Shown piece after piece: positions 37,236 through 49,313 of a stretch of 64,000 nt of DNA. A program made the translations under genes and the position numbers. A model generated the notes under the pieces. The model was not told where the DNA came from, did not search any database, and saw only the letters and a program-made list of their open reading frames with translations. Numbering within the stretch: position 1 is the stretch's first letter; each line of letters opens with the position of its first letter. The stretch lies in NCBI RefSeq assembly GCF_003725545.1, contig NZ_RJLN01000020.1:1-64000 (forward strand), given 5' to 3'. The stretch comes from Micromonospora solifontis. GTDB lineage: Bacteria; Actinomycetota; Actinomycetes; Mycobacteriales; Micromonosporaceae.

Positions 37236-38493
37236 GCCCACCATCATGCCCCGACCCGGCCCGGTCCGGTCCCGTCGACGTCCGCACCAGCGGCACGGCG
37301 TACCGGTTCGCACCGACGAGCAGTACGGCGGCGACCGCCACCACGGCGGCCTCGGTCAGCAGCAGCACCCGGTAGTCGAGCACCCCGATCAGGTACGCCC
37401 CGAGCGCGATCGAGGCGGTCTGCGGGACGCTCGTGGTCACCTCGAAGCCCGCGTACACCCGGCCCTGGAGCCGGTCGGGGGTACGGCGCTGAAGCAGGGT
37501 GAGCAGGGCGATCGCCATGACGGTGAGCCCGGCGCCGGCGGTGACCCGGCCGGCCAGGACCGTGCCGAGCAGCGGCGTGGCGGCCAGCGCCGCGCCGGCG
37601 GCCCAGGCGAGGAAGGCCGTGGCTGCCACGCGTACCTCGCCGAACCGGCGGACCGCCGCGGTGCTGCCCAGGCCACCCAGGACCGCGCCGAGCCCCTGGG
37701 CGGCCTGGAGCACCCCGAGGAACTCCGGGGGGCGGTGCAGGCCCCGGTCGACCACGGCGTAGCCGGTGGACTCGGCGAAGCCGAGCACCAGGGCGAGCAC
37801 CGTGGTCGCGAGGACCACCCGGCGCAGCAACGGCTGGCCGGCGAGGTGCTGGAAGCCGGCGCCCACCTCGCCCACCCAGTGCCGCAGCACCCCAGCCGTA
37901 CGCTCCGGCCGCTCCGGGGTCGGATCCGGTCCGCGCAGGGTGAGCAGCAGCGCCGCGGCGCCGACGAAGGTGGCCAGGTCCAGTACGGCCACCGCCGCCC
38001 CGCCGAACAGCGCGTACAGGCCGGCGCCGGCGAGCGGCGCGAGCAGCCGCAGGCTCTCCCGGACCGTACGCAGCAGCGCGTTCGCGCCGGCCAGCAGGTC
38101 AGCCGGGAGCAGCGTGACGAGCAGGGCGGACTGGGCCGGCTCGATGACCAGGTGGAGGCAGCCGTAGAGGAGCATCACCGCGTAGATCAGGGACACCTGG
38201 TCGGGGCCACGCACCGCCAGCAACGGCAGCAGGATCGCCGCGCCGGCCAGGTTCGCCGCCACCAGCAGCCGGCGCCGCGGCAGCCGGTCGGCGAGCAGCC
38301 CGGCCAGCGGCGCGAGCAGCGCCGGGGCGGTGAAGAAGAGGAAGGTCAGGCCGGCCGCGCCGTCGCTGCCGGTCAGGTCCTTCACCCAGATGCCGCAGGC
38401 CAGCCACATGGCGCTGTCCCCCACCAGGGACAGGATCTGTCCGGTGAGGTAGCGGCGGGCGCGGGGTTCAGCGAGCAGCCGTCGGGTCGACAT
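37171..38493 (-). CDS. MFS transporter (putative drug exporter)
   Basis: 440-residue, 12-helix major facilitator. The loop after helix 2 reads LADRLPRRRLL, a variant of motif A, and the fold resembles the MFS_3/enterobactin-exporter branch. No substrate can be named. The last 35 residues are hydrophilic (GSGHDGGHDDRARAGARR) and overlap the next gene. The ATG at 38493 has GGAGG six bases upstream and overlaps the regulator gene by 26 bases, so regulator and pump form one unit. Confidence 0.88.
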   Translation of the reverse strand: MSTRRLLAEPRARRYLTGQILSLVGDSAMWLACGIWVKDLTGSDGAAGLTFLFFTAPALLAPLAGLLADRLPRRRLLVAANLAGAAILLPLLAVRGPDQVSLIYAVMLLYGCLHLVIEPAQSALLVTLLPADLLAGANALLRTVRESLRLLAPLAGAGLYALFGGAAVAVLDLATFVGAAALLLTLRGPDPTPERPERTAGVLRHWVGEVGAGFQHLAGQPLLRRVVLATTVLALVLGFAESTGYAVVDRGLHRPPEFLGVLQAAQGLGAVLGGLGSTAAVRRFGEVRVAATAFLAWAAGAALAATPLLGTVLAGRVTAGAGLTVMAIALLTLLQRRTPDRLQGRVYAGFEVTTSVPQTASIALGAYLIGVLDYRVLLLTEAAVVAVAAVLLVGANRYAVPLVRTSTGPDRAGSGHDGGHDDRARAGARRPAGAAPSARP

Positions 38494-39082
38494 CCGACAC
38501 CTCCGGAGCGTGCACCGGGTAGCCGAAGAGGAGCAGCTCGACCGGGAGCGCCCCGGCCGGCCGGGTGGCGGGATCGGTGCGCCGGGCGTCGAACCGGGCG
38601 GTGAGGTCCGCGACCAGCTCCTGGTAGGCGGCGGCGAACTCGCTCAGCTCGTCCGGGGTGAGGTGCACGAGGTGCTGCCGCCCGACGGCCGCCTCGTACC
38701 ACTCCCTCGGGTAGGTGGGGGCCTCGTCGACGAAGCGGCGCAGCCGCTGCGCGTACCGGTCGAGCAGCACCCGGTCGAGCGCCTGGGAGGCCCGGGTCCA
38801 GTCCGGGTCGTCCGGTCGGGCCGGCGCCGACCAGCCGCGGCGGGTCAGCCGCCAGGGCCGGGCCCGGCCCCGCCCGCCCCCGGCCTCCTCCACGAAGCCG
38901 TAGCGGGCGAGCTGCCGCAGGTGGAAGGAGCAGGTGGTGGGTGTCTCGCCGATCAGCTCCCCCGCCTGGGTGGCGGTGAGCGGGCCGCCGTTGAGGGCCT
39001 CCAGCAGGGCCAGTCGTACGGGATGGCTCAGCGCCCGCAGCTCGCGGGCTTCGGTGAGGGTGCGGGGTCCGTCGCTCTCCAT
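38468..39082 (-). CDS. ArsR-family winged-helix regulator
   Basis: 204 residues with an N-terminal winged helix: LRALSHPVRLALLEALNGGP, then LIGETPTTCSFHLRQLARYG as the recognition region. No metal-binding CXC motif of the ArsR type is seen, so the ligand is probably not a metal. The C-terminal 110 residues are a helical domain of unknown ligand. The ATG at 39082 is preceded by an array of TCGAGAG/CTCTCGA palindromes that overlap any promoter. Autoregulation and control of the MFS gene downstream are likely. Confidence 0.88.
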   Translation of the reverse strand: MESDGPRTLTEARELRALSHPVRLALLEALNGGPLTATQAGELIGETPTTCSFHLRQLARYGFVEEAGGGRGRARPWRLTRRGWSAPARPDDPDWTRASQALDRVLLDRYAQRLRRFVDEAPTYPREWYEAAVGRQHLVHLTPDELSEFAAAYQELVADLTARFDARRTDPATRPAGALPVELLLFGYPVHAPEVSDVDPTAAR

Positions 39083-39086
39083 GCTT

Positions 39087-39121
39087 TCGAGAGTATTCTC
39101 TCGACAGATATCTCTCGAGAG
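39087..39121 (-). promoter_or_regulatory. Operator-like palindromes upstream of the ArsR-type gene
   Basis: TCGAGAG-TATT-CTCTCGA (39087-39104) is a perfect inverted repeat. Eight bases further on, CTCTCGAGAG (39112-39121) is a perfect ten-base palindrome with the same half-site. A TACTCT that could be a -10 lies inside the first repeat, seven bases before the ATG, which would give a leaderless message. Confidence 0.7.
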
Positions 39122-39154
39122 CCTTCTCTTCAGATGGCGCACGCACCACGGACG

Positions 39155-39190
39155 CGACGAGGCCCCCGGCGGCTGCCGGGGGCCTCGTCG
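39155..39190 (-). terminator. rpoBC terminator
   Basis: A perfect 16-base stem: CGACGAGGCCCCCGGC (39155-39170) with 39175-39190 and a four-base loop, starting 11 bases past the rpoC stop. It should end rpoC transcription. Confidence 0.85.
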
Positions 39191-39200
39191 TTTCTACTGC

Positions 39201-42200
39201 TTAGCGGTACGACCCGAAGTCGAAGTCGTCCAGCGGCACCGCCTGGCCGCTGGCCGGTCCGAAGCCGTAGTCGGTCTCCGGGTAGCCGGTCATCGAGTAG
39301 ACCTTGGCCTTCGCCTCCTCGGTCGGCTCGACCCGGACGTTGCGGTACTTGCTGATGCCCGTACCGGCCGGGATGAGCTTACCGATGATCACGTTCTCCT
39401 TGAGGCCGATCAGCGAGTCGCTGCGGGCGTGGATCGCCGCGTCCGTCAGCACCCGGGTGGTCTCCTGGAAGGAGGCCGCCGACAGCCAGGAGTCAGTGGC
39501 CAGCGAGGCCTTGGTGATACCCATCAGCACCGGGCGACCCGCGGCGGGCTCGCCGCCCTCGGAGACGAGCCGGCGGTTCTCCGACTCGAACAGCGCCCGG
39601 TCGACCAGCACGCCCGGCAGGAACTCGGTCGAGCCGGAGTCGATGACCGTCACCCGCTTGAGCATCTGGCGGATGATGATCTCGATGTGCTTGTCGTGGA
39701 TGAGCACACCCTGCGAGCGGTAGACCTCCTGGACCTCCTGGGTCAGGTGGACCTGGACCGCGCGCGGGCCGAGGATGCGCAGCAGCTCGTGCGGGTCGAT
39801 GGTGCCCTCGGTGAGCTTCTCACCGACATCGACGTGGTCGCCGTCGTGCGCCCGGAGCTTGACCCGCTTCGAGATCTTGTCGTACACGATCTCGTCGCTG
39901 CCGTCGTCCGGGATCACGATGATCTTCCGCGACCGCTCGCCGTCCTCGATCCGGATCCGGCCCGGGGTGTCGGCGATGGGCGCCTTACCCTTCGGGACCC
40001 GGGCCTCGAAGATCTCCTGGACCCGGGGCAGACCCTGGGTGATGTCCTCACCCGCGACACCACCGGTGTGGAAGGTACGCATCGTCAGCTGCGTACCCGG
40101 CTCACCGATGGACTGGGCGGCGATGATGCCGACGGCCTCACCGATGTCGACCGACTTGCCGGTCGGCAGCGAACGGCCGTAGCAGGCCGCGCAGACGCCC
40201 AGCTTGGACTCGCAGGTGAGCACGCTGCGCACCCGGACGGTCTCCACCCCGGCCGCGACGATCTTGTCGACGCCGATCGAGTTGAGGTCCTGGCCCCGCT
40301 CGGCGACCACGGTGCCGTCCGGCCCCTTGATGTCGTCGGCCAGGGTACGGGCGTGCACGCTGGTCTCGGCGTGCGTGTGCACGACCAGCTTGCCGTCCAG
40401 CCGCTCGCCGATCTGCATCGGGATGGCGCGGTCGGTGCCGCAGTCCTCCTCGCGGATGATGACGTCCTGCGAGACGTCCACCAGACGACGGGTCAGGTAA
40501 CCCGAGTCGGCGGTACGCAGCGCGGTGTCGGCGAGACCCTTACGGGCACCGTGCGTGGAGATGAAGTACTCCAGCACGGAGAGACCCTCGCGGTACGACG
40601 CCTTGATCGGACGCGGGATGATCTCACCCTTGGGGTTGGCCACCAGACCACGGATCGCCGCGATCTGCCGGAGCTGGAGCAGGTTACCGCGGGCACCCGA
40701 GTTGATCATCTTCCACAGCGGGTTCTCCTGCGGCAGCGCGGTGTCCATCTCCTTGGCGACCTCGTTGGTCGCCTTGGTCCAGATCTCGATGAGCTCGCCG
40801 CGGCGCTCCTCGGCGGTCATCAGACCACGCTGGTACTGCTTGTCGATCCGGTCGGCTTCCTTCTCGTACCGCTCCAGGATCTCCCGCTTACGCGGCGGAG
40901 CGATGACGTCCTCCATGCCGATGGTGACGCCGGACCAGGTGGCCCAGTGGAAGCCGGCCTCCTTGAGCCCGTCCAGGGTGGCCGCGAGGGCCACCTTCGG
41001 GAAGCGCTCGGCGAGGTCGTTGACGATCGCGGAGAGCTGGCCCTTGCGGATCTCGTAGTTCACGAAGCGGTAGCCCGGGGGCAGCGTCTCGTTGAACAGG
41101 ACCCGGCCGAGCGTGGTCTCCACGGTCACCGGCTCGCCCTCGACCCAGCCCTCCGGCGCGACCCACGGCTCGGCGCCGGCGCCGTTGTCGACCCCGACGA
41201 TGTCCCGCAGGCGGATCTTGACCGGAGTCTGCAGGTGCAGCTCGCCGTTGTCGTACGCCATCCGGGCCTCAGCGTCCGAGCTGAACGCCCGGCCCTCGCC
41301 CTTGCCCCCCGGAGTGAGGTGGGTGAGGTGGTAGAGGCCGATGACCATGTCCTGGGTCGGCATGGTGACCGGCTTGCCGTCGGCCGGCTTGAGGATGTTG
41401 TTCGACGACAGCATCAGGATCCGCGCCTCGGCCTGGGCCTCGGCGGACAGCGGCACGTGGACCGCCATCTGGTCACCGTCGAAGTCGGCGTTGAACGCGG
41501 TGCAGACCAGCGGGTGGATCTGGATGGCCTTGCCCTCGACCAGCTGCGGCTCGAAGGCCTGGATGCCCAGGCGGTGCAGGGTGGGCGCGCGGTTCAGCAG
41601 AACCGGGTGCTCACCGATGACCTCCTCCAGCACGTCCCACACGACCGGCCGCTGCCGCTCGACCATCCGCTTGGCGGACTTGATGTTCTGTGCGTGGTTG
41701 AGGTCCACCAGCCGCTTCATCACGAACGGCTTGAACAGCTCCAGCGCCATCTGCTTGGGCAGGCCGCACTGGTGCAGCTTGAGCTTCGGGCCGACCACGA
41801 TGACCGAACGGCCGGAGTAGTCGACGCGCTTGCCCAGCAGGTTCTGGCGGAACCGGCCCTGCTTGCCCTTGAGCATGTCGGAGAGCGACTTCAGCGGCCG
41901 GTTGCCCGGGCCGGTGACCGGACGACCGCGACGGCCGTTGTCGAACAGCGCGTCGACGGCCTCCTGGAGCATCCGCTTCTCGTTGTTGACGATGATCTCG
42001 GGCGCACCGAGGTCGATCAGCCGCTTGAGGCGGTTGTTCCGGTTGATCACGCGGCGGTACAGGTCGTTCAGGTCGGAGGTCGCGAAGCGGCCACCGTCCA
42101 GCTGCACCATCGGACGCAGGTCCGGCGGGATGACCGGGACGCAGTCCAGCACCATGCCGAGCGGCGAGTTGCGGGTGTTCTGGAACGCCGCCACGACCTT

Positions 42201-43088
42201 CAGCCGCTTGAGCGCCCGGATCTTCCGCTGGCCCTTGCCGGAACGGATGGTCTCGCGCAGGTTCTCGGCCTCGGCGTCGAGGTCCATGTTCTGGACCAGC
42301 GCCTTGATGGCCTCGGCACCCATGCTGCCGGTGAAGTACTCGCCGAAGCGGTCGCGCAGCTCGCGGTAGAGCAGCTCGTCGGTGACCAGCTGCTTCGGCT
42401 CCAGCTTGCGGAAGGTGTCGAGGACCTCGTCGAGGCGGTCGATCTCGCGCTGGGCCCGGTCGCGGATCTGGCGCATCTCGCGCTCTCCGCCCTCCTTGAC
42501 CTTGCGCCGGACGTCCGCCTTCGCGCCCTCGGCCTCCAGCTCGGCCAGGTCGGCCTCGAGCTTGGCGGCCCGCTTCTCGATCTCCGAGTCGCGGCTGTTC
42601 TCGGCCTGCCGCTTCTCGGCCAGGATCTCGTTCTCGATCGTCGAGAGGTCGCGGTGACGCGCCTCGGCGTCCACGCTCGTCACGACGTACGAGGCGAAGT
42701 AGATGATCTTCTCGAGGTCCTTCGGGGCGAGGTCCAGCAGGTAGCCCAGCCGGCTCGGCACGCCCTTGAAGTACCAGATGTGGGTCACCGGAGCGGCCAG
42801 CTCGATGTGACCCATGCGCTCCCGGCGAACCTTGGAGCGGGTCACCTCGACGCCGCAGCGCTCGCAGATGATGCCCTTGAACCGGACCCGCTTGTACTTA
42901 CCGCAGTAGCACTCCCAGTCCCGCTGCGGACCGAAGATCTTCTCGCAGAAGAGCCCGTCCTTCTCCGGCTTGAGGGTGCGGTAGTTGATGGTCTCGGGCT
43001 TCTTGACCTCGCCGTGGGACCACTGACGGATGTCGTCGGCGGTGGCGAGGCCGATGCGCAGCTCGTCGAAGAAGTTGACGTCGAGCAC
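39201..43088 (-). CDS. rpoC: RNA polymerase beta' subunit
   Basis: 1295-residue catalytic subunit. The N-terminal zinc ribbon contains [13 protein letters not shown] and CERCGVEVT. The Mg2+-binding active-site motif [12 protein letters not shown] is intact, and the second zinc site ([21 protein letters not shown]) is present. GTG start at 43088 ([14 protein letters not shown]). It follows rpoB after an 80-base gap that holds a 13-base hairpin. Confidence 0.99.
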   Translation of the reverse strand: MLDVNFFDELRIGLATADDIRQWSHGEVKKPETINYRTLKPEKDGLFCEKIFGPQRDWECYCGKYKRVRFKGIICERCGVEVTRSKVRRERMGHIELAAPVTHIWYFKGVPSRLGYLLDLAPKDLEKIIYFASYVVTSVDAEARHRDLSTIENEILAEKRQAENSRDSEIEKRAAKLEADLAELEAEGAKADVRRKVKEGGEREMRQIRDRAQREIDRLDEVLDTFRKLEPKQLVTDELLYRELRDRFGEYFTGSMGAEAIKALVQNMDLDAEAENLRETIRSGKGQRKIRALKRLKVVAAFQNTRNSPLGMVLDCVPVIPPDLRPMVQLDGGRFATSDLNDLYRRVINRNNRLKRLIDLGAPEIIVNNEKRMLQEAVDALFDNGRRGRPVTGPGNRPLKSLSDMLKGKQGRFRQNLLGKRVDYSGRSVIVVGPKLKLHQCGLPKQMALELFKPFVMKRLVDLNHAQNIKSAKRMVERQRPVVWDVLEEVIGEHPVLLNRAPTLHRLGIQAFEPQLVEGKAIQIHPLVCTAFNADFDGDQMAVHVPLSAEAQAEARILMLSSNNILKPADGKPVTMPTQDMVIGLYHLTHLTPGGKGEGRAFSSDAEARMAYDNGELHLQTPVKIRLRDIVGVDNGAGAEPWVAPEGWVEGEPVTVETTLGRVLFNETLPPGYRFVNYEIRKGQLSAIVNDLAERFPKVALAATLDGLKEAGFHWATWSGVTIGMEDVIAPPRKREILERYEKEADRIDKQYQRGLMTAEERRGELIEIWTKATNEVAKEMDTALPQENPLWKMINSGARGNLLQLRQIAAIRGLVANPKGEIIPRPIKASYREGLSVLEYFISTHGARKGLADTALRTADSGYLTRRLVDVSQDVIIREEDCGTDRAIPMQIGERLDGKLVVHTHAETSVHARTLADDIKGPDGTVVAERGQDLNSIGVDKIVAAGVETVRVRSVLTCESKLGVCAACYGRSLPTGKSVDIGEAVGIIAAQSIGEPGTQLTMRTFHTGGVAGEDITQGLPRVQEIFEARVPKGKAPIADTPGRIRIEDGERSRKIIVIPDDGSDEIVYDKISKRVKLRAHDGDHVDVGEKLTEGTIDPHELLRILGPRAVQVHLTQEVQEVYRSQGVLIHDKHIEIIIRQMLKRVTVIDSGSTEFLPGVLVDRALFESENRRLVSEGGEPAAGRPVLMGITKASLATDSWLSAASFQETTRVLTDAAIHARSDSLIGLKENVIIGKLIPAGTGISKYRNVRVEPTEEAKAKVYSMTGYPETDYGFGPASGQAVPLDDFDFGSYR

Positions 43089-43132
43089 TATGTCCCCTAT
43101 GTCGTCGTCTGTACTGCTTAGCTAACGGGCGG

Positions 43133-43161
43133 GGTCGGGAGCCGGCGACCGGCTCCCGACC
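43133..43161 (-). other. rpoB-rpoC intercistronic hairpin
   Basis: A perfect 13-base stem with a three-base loop: GGTCGGGAGCCGG (43133-43145) with 43149-43161. It starts eight bases past the rpoB stop. With no U-tract it is probably a pause, processing or partial termination site. Confidence 0.7.
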
Positions 43162-43168
43162 GCTCGCC

Positions 43169-46600
<3,432 letters not shown>

Positions 46601-46657
46601 GATGCGTCCTTCCGAGGACCGGTGCTGCAGAACGGCTGGTACGCGTGCACTCCAATG

Positions 46658-46702
46658 ACCCCACCAGAAATATCCGCAAACGGACATTTCCGAGCAGGGG
46701 TC
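46658..46702 (-). ncRNA. Structured rpoB leader (nested hairpin)
   Basis: The rpoB leader has an inner ten-base stem, GAAATGTCCG with CGGATATTTC (46667-46676 and 46681-46690, one G-U pair, UUUG loop). An outer GACCCC/GGGGTC stem (46658-46663 and 46697-46702) encloses it. It lies between the promoter and the start codon and could govern transcription or translation of rpoBC. Confidence 0.6.
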
Positions 46703-46727
46703 AAGTCGGAAGGCAGCGCAAACTAGC

Positions 46728-46756
46728 AGTGTAGCCGAGAGGCTAACCGCTGTCCA
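46728..46756 (-). promoter_or_regulatory. rpoB promoter
   Basis: Minus-strand TGGACA (46751-46756) and TACACT (46728-46733) with a 17-base spacer, close to consensus. It gives a leader of about 120 bases containing the nested hairpin. The remaining 310 bases up to the rplL terminator hold no gene and no further clear signal. Confidence 0.85.
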
Positions 46757-47069
46757 GCCCACCCCGCAGGTCATCGCGGAACTTGCCTCGGGACCTCGGA
46801 AAACCGGGTCTACCGGGCCGCTCGGAACGCGATGTTCCTGCCGGTCCGCTCGGGCATCGCGGCGGTGGTGCTGCCGCTGCATTACCCAAGAGGTGGCCGT
46901 TGCAAGCGCGGAAGGTCTTGCTGGTGTCAGCGTGCCTGTCGGGCCGGTGCCGCGTCAAGGGCCGGTTACCGCTCGGGGTGTCTTTCCCACCGACGGGCTA
47001 CCGACAGGTCCCGCTGTGAAGCCGATGCGAACAACCTGTACGCCCTGCTCACGCCGCTGCCACCGGGTA

Positions 47070-47130
47070 GCACAACCACAGCGGGCGGCGACCCGTTCCC
47101 GGATCACCGCCCGCCGCGACGCGGTTGTGC
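47070..47130 (-). terminator. Terminator after rplL
   Basis: Nested stems: GCACAACC (47070-47077) with GGTTGTGC (47123-47130), and GCGGGCGG (47081-47088) with CCGCCCGC (47107-47114). It lies about 40 bases past the rplL stop and separates rplJL from rpoBC. Confidence 0.65.
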
Positions 47131-47172
47131 CCCGGCTCACGTGAGCCGGACGCGCGTCAGGTCAACGCAAGG

Positions 47173-47562
47173 TCACTTCATGGTGACCTTGGCGCCCTCG
47201 CCCTCGAGCTTGGCCTTGGCCTTCTCGGCGGTCTCCTTGTTGACCTTCTCCAGGACGGCCTTCGGCGCGGCCTCGACCAGGTCCTTGGCCTCCTTCAGGC
47301 CCAGGCCGGTCAGCTCACGCACAACCTTGATGACCTGGATCTTCTTGCCACCGTCGGCGTCGAGGATGACGTCGAACTCGTCCTTCTCCTCCTCGGCCGG
47401 GGCGGCGGCACCGCCGGCGGCCGGGGCACCCGCGGCCATGGCGACCGGGGCGGCGGCGGTGACCTCGAAGGTCTCCTCGAACTGCTTCACGAACTCGGAG
47501 AGCTCGATCAGCGTCATCTCCTTGAACGCGTCGAGCAGCTCGTCGGTGCTGAGCTTCGCCAT
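47173..47562 (-). CDS. rplL: 50S ribosomal protein L7/L12
   Basis: 129-residue stalk protein that recruits GTPase factors. N-terminal dimerisation domain ([20 protein letters not shown]), Ala-rich hinge, and C-terminal domain ([31 protein letters not shown]). Confidence 0.99.
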   Translation of the reverse strand: MAKLSTDELLDAFKEMTLIELSEFVKQFEETFEVTAAAPVAMAAGAPAAGGAAAPAEEEKDEFDVILDADGGKKIQVIKVVRELTGLGLKEAKDLVEAAPKAVLEKVNKETAEKAKAKLEGEGAKVTMK

Positions 47563-47616
47563 GTCTGGCGTCCTTTCTGAAAGTGAAAACTAAGAACGTG
47601 GGTGCGCCGCGCGGCC

Positions 47617-48162
47617 TCAGGCCGCCTCGGCGCCCTCCTTCTCGCGCTTGTCCTGCAGGGCTGCCGCCAGACGCGCGGTCTTGGCGAGCGGAGCCTGGAA
47701 CAGGGCCGCGGCCTTGCTCAGGTTGCCCTTCATGGCACCGGCCAGCTTGGCCAGCAGCACCTCGCGGGACTCCAGGTCGGCGAGCTTCGTGACCTCGGCC
47801 GCGGAAATGGCCTTGCCCTCGAAGACACCGCCCTTGATGACGAGCTTCGGGTTGGCCTTCGCGAAGTCGCGAAGCCCCTTCGCCGCCTCGACGACGTCGC
47901 CCGAAACGAAAGTCAGCGCGGTAGGACCGGTGAACAGCTCGTCGAGGCCGGAGATGCCCGCATCGGTCGCGGCACGCTTGGCCAGCGTGTTCTTCGCGAC
48001 CGTGTAGCTGGTCTCCTTGCCGAGCGAGCGCCGCAGCTGGGTGAGCTGCGAAACCGTGAGCCCGCGGTACTCGGTCAGCACGGTGGCCCCCGCGTTGCGG
48101 AAGCTCTCGGTCAGCTCGGCGACGGCCGTGGCCTTGTCGGCCCGGATCGGCTTGTCCGCCAT
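47617..48162 (-). CDS. rplJ: 50S ribosomal protein L10
   Basis: 181-residue stalk base, binding 23S rRNA and the L7/L12 dimers: [19 protein letters not shown] and [20 protein letters not shown]. The ATG at 48162 follows GAGGAGGGAC. In many bacteria L10(L12) binds the leader of its own message; the leader here carries a terminator-like hairpin. Confidence 0.98.
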   Translation of the reverse strand: MADKPIRADKATAVAELTESFRNAGATVLTEYRGLTVSQLTQLRRSLGKETSYTVAKNTLAKRAATDAGISGLDELFTGPTALTFVSGDVVEAAKGLRDFAKANPKLVIKGGVFEGKAISAAEVTKLADLESREVLLAKLAGAMKGNLSKAAALFQAPLAKTARLAAALQDKREKEGAEAA

Positions 48163-48245
48163 GTCCCTCCTCTCTCGTTGCTCGGAGCTGGTACGCCGGC
48201 GACGAGCGGAAGCTCGCGACGGCGGCGGAGGCATCACGACAACGA

Positions 48246-48274
48246 GAAAAGCCCCGGCGCAGGGCGCACGGGGC
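48246..48274 (-). terminator. Attenuator-like terminator in the rplJ leader
   Basis: Read on the minus strand, GCCCCG...CGGGGC (48251-48274) forms a hairpin with a GC-rich interior followed at once by TTTTCTCG. This is an intrinsic-terminator pattern placed about 90 bases before the rplJ start and well after its promoter. A second perfect hairpin, CCGTGCC-CC-GGCACGG (48371-48386), lies nearer the promoter and could be the protein-binding or antiterminator part. Confidence 0.7.
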
Positions 48275-48419
48275 GAGGGCCGGCATCCTGGGCGCGGTCG
48301 GCGGACCACACACAGCACCGATTTTCGCTTGCCGCCCTGCGCGGGTCGCCCGTCGTCGCGGGACCTTCGACCGTGCCGGGGCACGGTGACCAGCGGTCTC
48401 TGGGTGGAACTACGCGACA

Positions 48420-48449
48420 AGGTTACGCGACGTGTCCCCGTCCCACCAA
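48420..48449 (-). promoter_or_regulatory. rplJ promoter
   Basis: Minus-strand TTGGTG (48444-48449) and TAACCT (48420-48425) with an 18-base spacer. Transcription from here gives a structured leader of about 250 bases. The stretch from 48450 to the permease stop at 48624 contains no gene that I can support. Confidence 0.65.
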
Positions 48450-48623
48450 ATCGCCCCACGAGTGCCCCCGGTCACCCGTTCCGCTCGCCTTGATCGACTC
48501 CGGTTGCGGCGAACCGGGGCGGCATCCCGCCGGGAAGCCCCGACCTACCGCACCCCGAGTGGATCAAGTCGGCGGGGCCGGCCGGGCCGGCGGGCGGCGG
48601 GCGGGCGGCGGCGGCCGGGCGGG

Positions 48624-49313
48624 TCAGGGGCGGGTGCGCCGGCCCCAGGCGTACCCGGCCAGTGCCGCGGTCGCCCAGGCTGCCGCCCAGGCGGTCAGCA
48701 GCACGCCGGTGGTGGGCCCGGGGTGACCGGTCAGCGCCCGGGCGGCCGGCATCAGCGGCGGCGCCAGCCACGGCACCGCCGAGCCGGAGAGGCCGAGGAC
48801 CAGGGCGCCGACCACGCCCACGGCGAGCACGGCGACGCCGTACCCGGCGCTGCGGGTGATCGCCCGGCTGGCCAGCGCGCCCAACCCCACCGCACCGGGC
48901 AGGGCGAGCAGGTGGACCCACACCCCGAGGGCGACTCCGACCACCACCGCCCGGTCCCCGGGCCCGGTCGGGCCGGTCACCCCGCCGACCAGCCACGGGA
49001 AGATCAGCGCGACCACCACCGTGCCGAACCCGGCCACGGCCGCGGCGAGCAGGCCGGCGGCCCGCTCCCGGGCCGGCCCGAGCACCACCTGCGCGAGCCG
49101 GCGCTGCACGTCCGGCTCCACGTCCAGCAGGATCTTCGTCTGCCAGGCGAGCACCGGGAAGAGCACCACGGCCGAGACGGCGTACGCCTCCGCGGGCTGC
49201 GCCCGGCCGCCGCCGTAGAGGACGCCGAGGGCGAGCAGGCCGGCCAGCACCGGGGCCAGCGCCACTCCGGTACGCACAAAGCCGGCCAGCCGCAGCCGGA
49301 CCAACGCGATCAC
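48624..49313 (-). CDS. ABC transporter permease
   Basis: 229-residue membrane protein with about six helices (TGVALAPVLAGLLALGVLYG, AVVLFPVLAWQ, LLAAAVAGFGTVVVALIFPW and others). It is encoded right after the ABC ATPase with a four-base overlap. It resembles the membrane subunit of simple two-gene exporters, but I do not recognise a named family. Confidence 0.8.
   Translation of the reverse strand: MIALVRLRLAGFVRTGVALAPVLAGLLALGVLYGGGRAQPAEAYAVSAVVLFPVLAWQTKILLDVEPDVQRRLAQVVLGPARERAAGLLAAAVAGFGTVVVALIFPWLVGGVTGPTGPGDRAVVVGVALGVWVHLLALPGAVGLGALASRAITRSAGYGVAVLAVGVVGALVLGLSGSAVPWLAPPLMPAARALTGHPGPTTGVLLTAWAAAWATAALAGYAWGRRTRP

Noticed and set aside
38934..43121. A 1395-codon open frame on the plus strand opposite rpoC
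   Set aside because: Antisense shadow of a highly biased high-GC gene; the rpoC frame on the minus strand is certain and this frame gives His/Asp/Val-rich nonsense.
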